Below, piece by piece: positions 14,349-14,638 of a DNA stretch of 14,638 bases; position 1 is the stretch's first letter; each line of letters starts with the position of its first letter. Made by a program: the position numbers and the translations under genes. The DNA is taken from the NCBI GenBank assembly GCA_947627685.1, contig CANQWZ010000026.1, positions 1 through 14,638 of the forward strand, read 5' to 3'. Source of the DNA: an uncultured Bacilli bacterium. Lineage in GTDB: Bacteria; Bacillota_I; Bacilli_A; ML615J-28; CAG-313. The notes under the pieces were generated by a model, which saw nothing but the letters and a program-made list of their open reading frames with translations, was not told the origin of the DNA and ran no database searches.

Positions 14349-14390
14349 CTTTTTAGTTACTTTTTTAGTATACTTTAAAGTAGACTTTAG
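14321..14390. repeat. Array B: tandem 11-12 bp GTnnnCTTT units over the regulator promoter
   Basis: Units start at 14333, 14344, 14356, 14368 and 14380: GTTCCTTTAAA, GTCTACTTTTTA, GTTACTTTTTTA, GTATACTTTAAA and GTAGACTTTAG. A degenerate unit, GTATACCACAAA, lies at 14321. The phase and consensus match array A. It has one extra unit after the shared 47-bp block, so TAAAGTCTACT and AGTAGACTTTA are also present here as inverted arms 28 nt apart. Confidence 0.75.
14331..14377. repeat. 47-bp direct repeat, copy 2 (partner at 12929-12975)
   Basis: The second copy of the block in array A, with 46 of 47 positions identical. No transposase, terminal inverted repeats or target-site duplication accompanies the pair. 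A duplicated operator is therefore more likely than a mobile-element boundary. Confidence 0.9.
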
Positions 14391-14435
14391 AATATAAATG
14401 CATAAAACTTATTATTTCATCATATTTTTTAGTCT

Positions 14436-14501
14436 ATAAAAAAGAGTTGGCTCCGGTGAAGTCCAAAGACCATCATCCACCGGTACACCAACCCAATGAT
14501 C
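14436..14501 (-). ncRNA. Candidate small structured RNA, about 65 nt, with own promoter and terminator
   Basis: A GC-rich island in very AT-rich DNA, read on the minus strand. GTTGG (complement of 14488-14492) pairs with CCAAC (complement of 14446-14450). After a small asymmetric internal loop, CCGGTG (complement of 14478-14483) pairs with CACCGG (complement of 14453-14458). A small GGUC/GACU hairpin tops it. A run of six U residues follows (complement of 14438-14443). The upstream promoter at 14508-14536 would start transcription near 14501. I do not recognise a known RNA family. It could be a stand-alone small RNA, an attenuator for the regulator gene 140 nt downstream, or simply an unusual terminator of a gene outside the window. 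Confidence 0.5.
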
Positions 14502-14507
14502 AATACT

Positions 14508-14536
14508 ATTATATAGTATTTGTTACAAAAAATCAA
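14508..14536 (-). promoter_or_regulatory. Promoter for the small RNA candidate
   Basis: On the minus strand, TTGATT (complement of 14531-14536) and a perfect TATAAT (complement of 14508-14513) are spaced by exactly 17 bp. A 7-bp palindrome AATACTA/TAGTATT (14502-14508 and 14514-14520) overlaps the -10 and could be an operator. Confidence 0.6.
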
Positions 14537-14638
14537 AACATATAATTTTTTTTCAATTTATTTCTGATTATCTTATGATATATTCAAAATAGTTATCTTT
14601 TGAATTTTACAAAATATTGATTTATTAAAATCTTTTAT
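14537..14638. other. AT-rich non-coding end of the window
   Basis: No gene is visible here. The only structure is a weak inverted repeat, TTCAAAA (14583-14589) with TTTTGAA (14598-14604). On the plus strand it is followed by a short T-run and may be the tail of a terminator for a gene beyond the edge. The whole 14297-14638 stretch is non-coding and otherwise holds the regulator leader and promoter, array B and the small RNA unit. Confidence 0.4.

Noticed and set aside
12929..14377. Direct repeats as ends of an insertion sequence or integrated element
   Set aside because: There is no transposase or integrase between them, no terminal inverted repeats and no target-site duplication, and the enclosed gene is a regulator.
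14436..14501. tRNA, SRP RNA or a known riboswitch in the GC-rich island
   Set aside because: It has no cloverleaf, no SRP tetraloop consensus and no riboswitch core that I recognise.

Overview
The window is a very AT-rich, low-GC Gram-positive-type chromosome segment, with strong AGGAG ribosome binding sites, sigma-A-like promoters (often with an extended -10) and U-tailed hairpin terminators. The genes point to an anaerobe, because there is a desulfoferrodoxin-type superoxide reductase and a class III ribonucleotide-reductase-like glycyl-radical domain. I infer an uncultured Bacilli/Erysipelotrichia/Mollicutes-like gut bacterium, but the genus cannot be read from the sequence. The standard code fits: Trp is TGG in all conserved genes. 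Every complete gene ends in TAA except rarA (TAG); TGA is not used as a stop here.

Layout, almost all on the minus strand. (1) Positions 1-3037: a promoter drives a PlsC-like acyltransferase with zinc ribbon, overlapping a GltS-type sodium/glutamate symporter, then a small zinc-ribbon protein, then the first codons of another gene whose ribosome binding site lies inside a hairpin. (2) 3057-3817: a two-gene oxygen-defence unit, superoxide reductase followed 1 nt later by a stand-alone NrdD C-terminal (glycyl-radical) domain, with a good promoter and a perfect 16-bp terminator. (3) 3845-7163: a serine beta-lactamase-like hydrolase, an eight-helix membrane protein and rarA, tightly packed behind one promoter. 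(4) 7183-7965: the only plus-strand gene, a sirtuin, divergent from group 3 and sharing a bidirectional terminator with the next group. (5) 7963-9654: a lipoprotein and a DEDDh exonuclease. (6) 9678-10589: a DUF1848 Fe-S protein.

(7) 10671-14536 is the most unusual part. An operon of three unrecognised membrane proteins (one a predicted lipoprotein) is preceded by a Schlafen/AlbA_2-domain regulator with a C-terminal winged helix. Two arrays of tandem 11-12 bp GTnnnCTTT units flank the regulator gene; they share a 47-bp direct repeat with one mismatch. One array covers the regulator's own promoter and the other abuts the perfect -35 box of the membrane operon. Upstream of the regulator is a GC-rich, 60-odd-nt hairpin RNA candidate with its own promoter and U-tract. 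I read this as a candidate self-regulated regulator/membrane-operon/small-RNA module of unknown purpose. The arrays, promoters and hairpin are seen directly; the regulatory links are inference.
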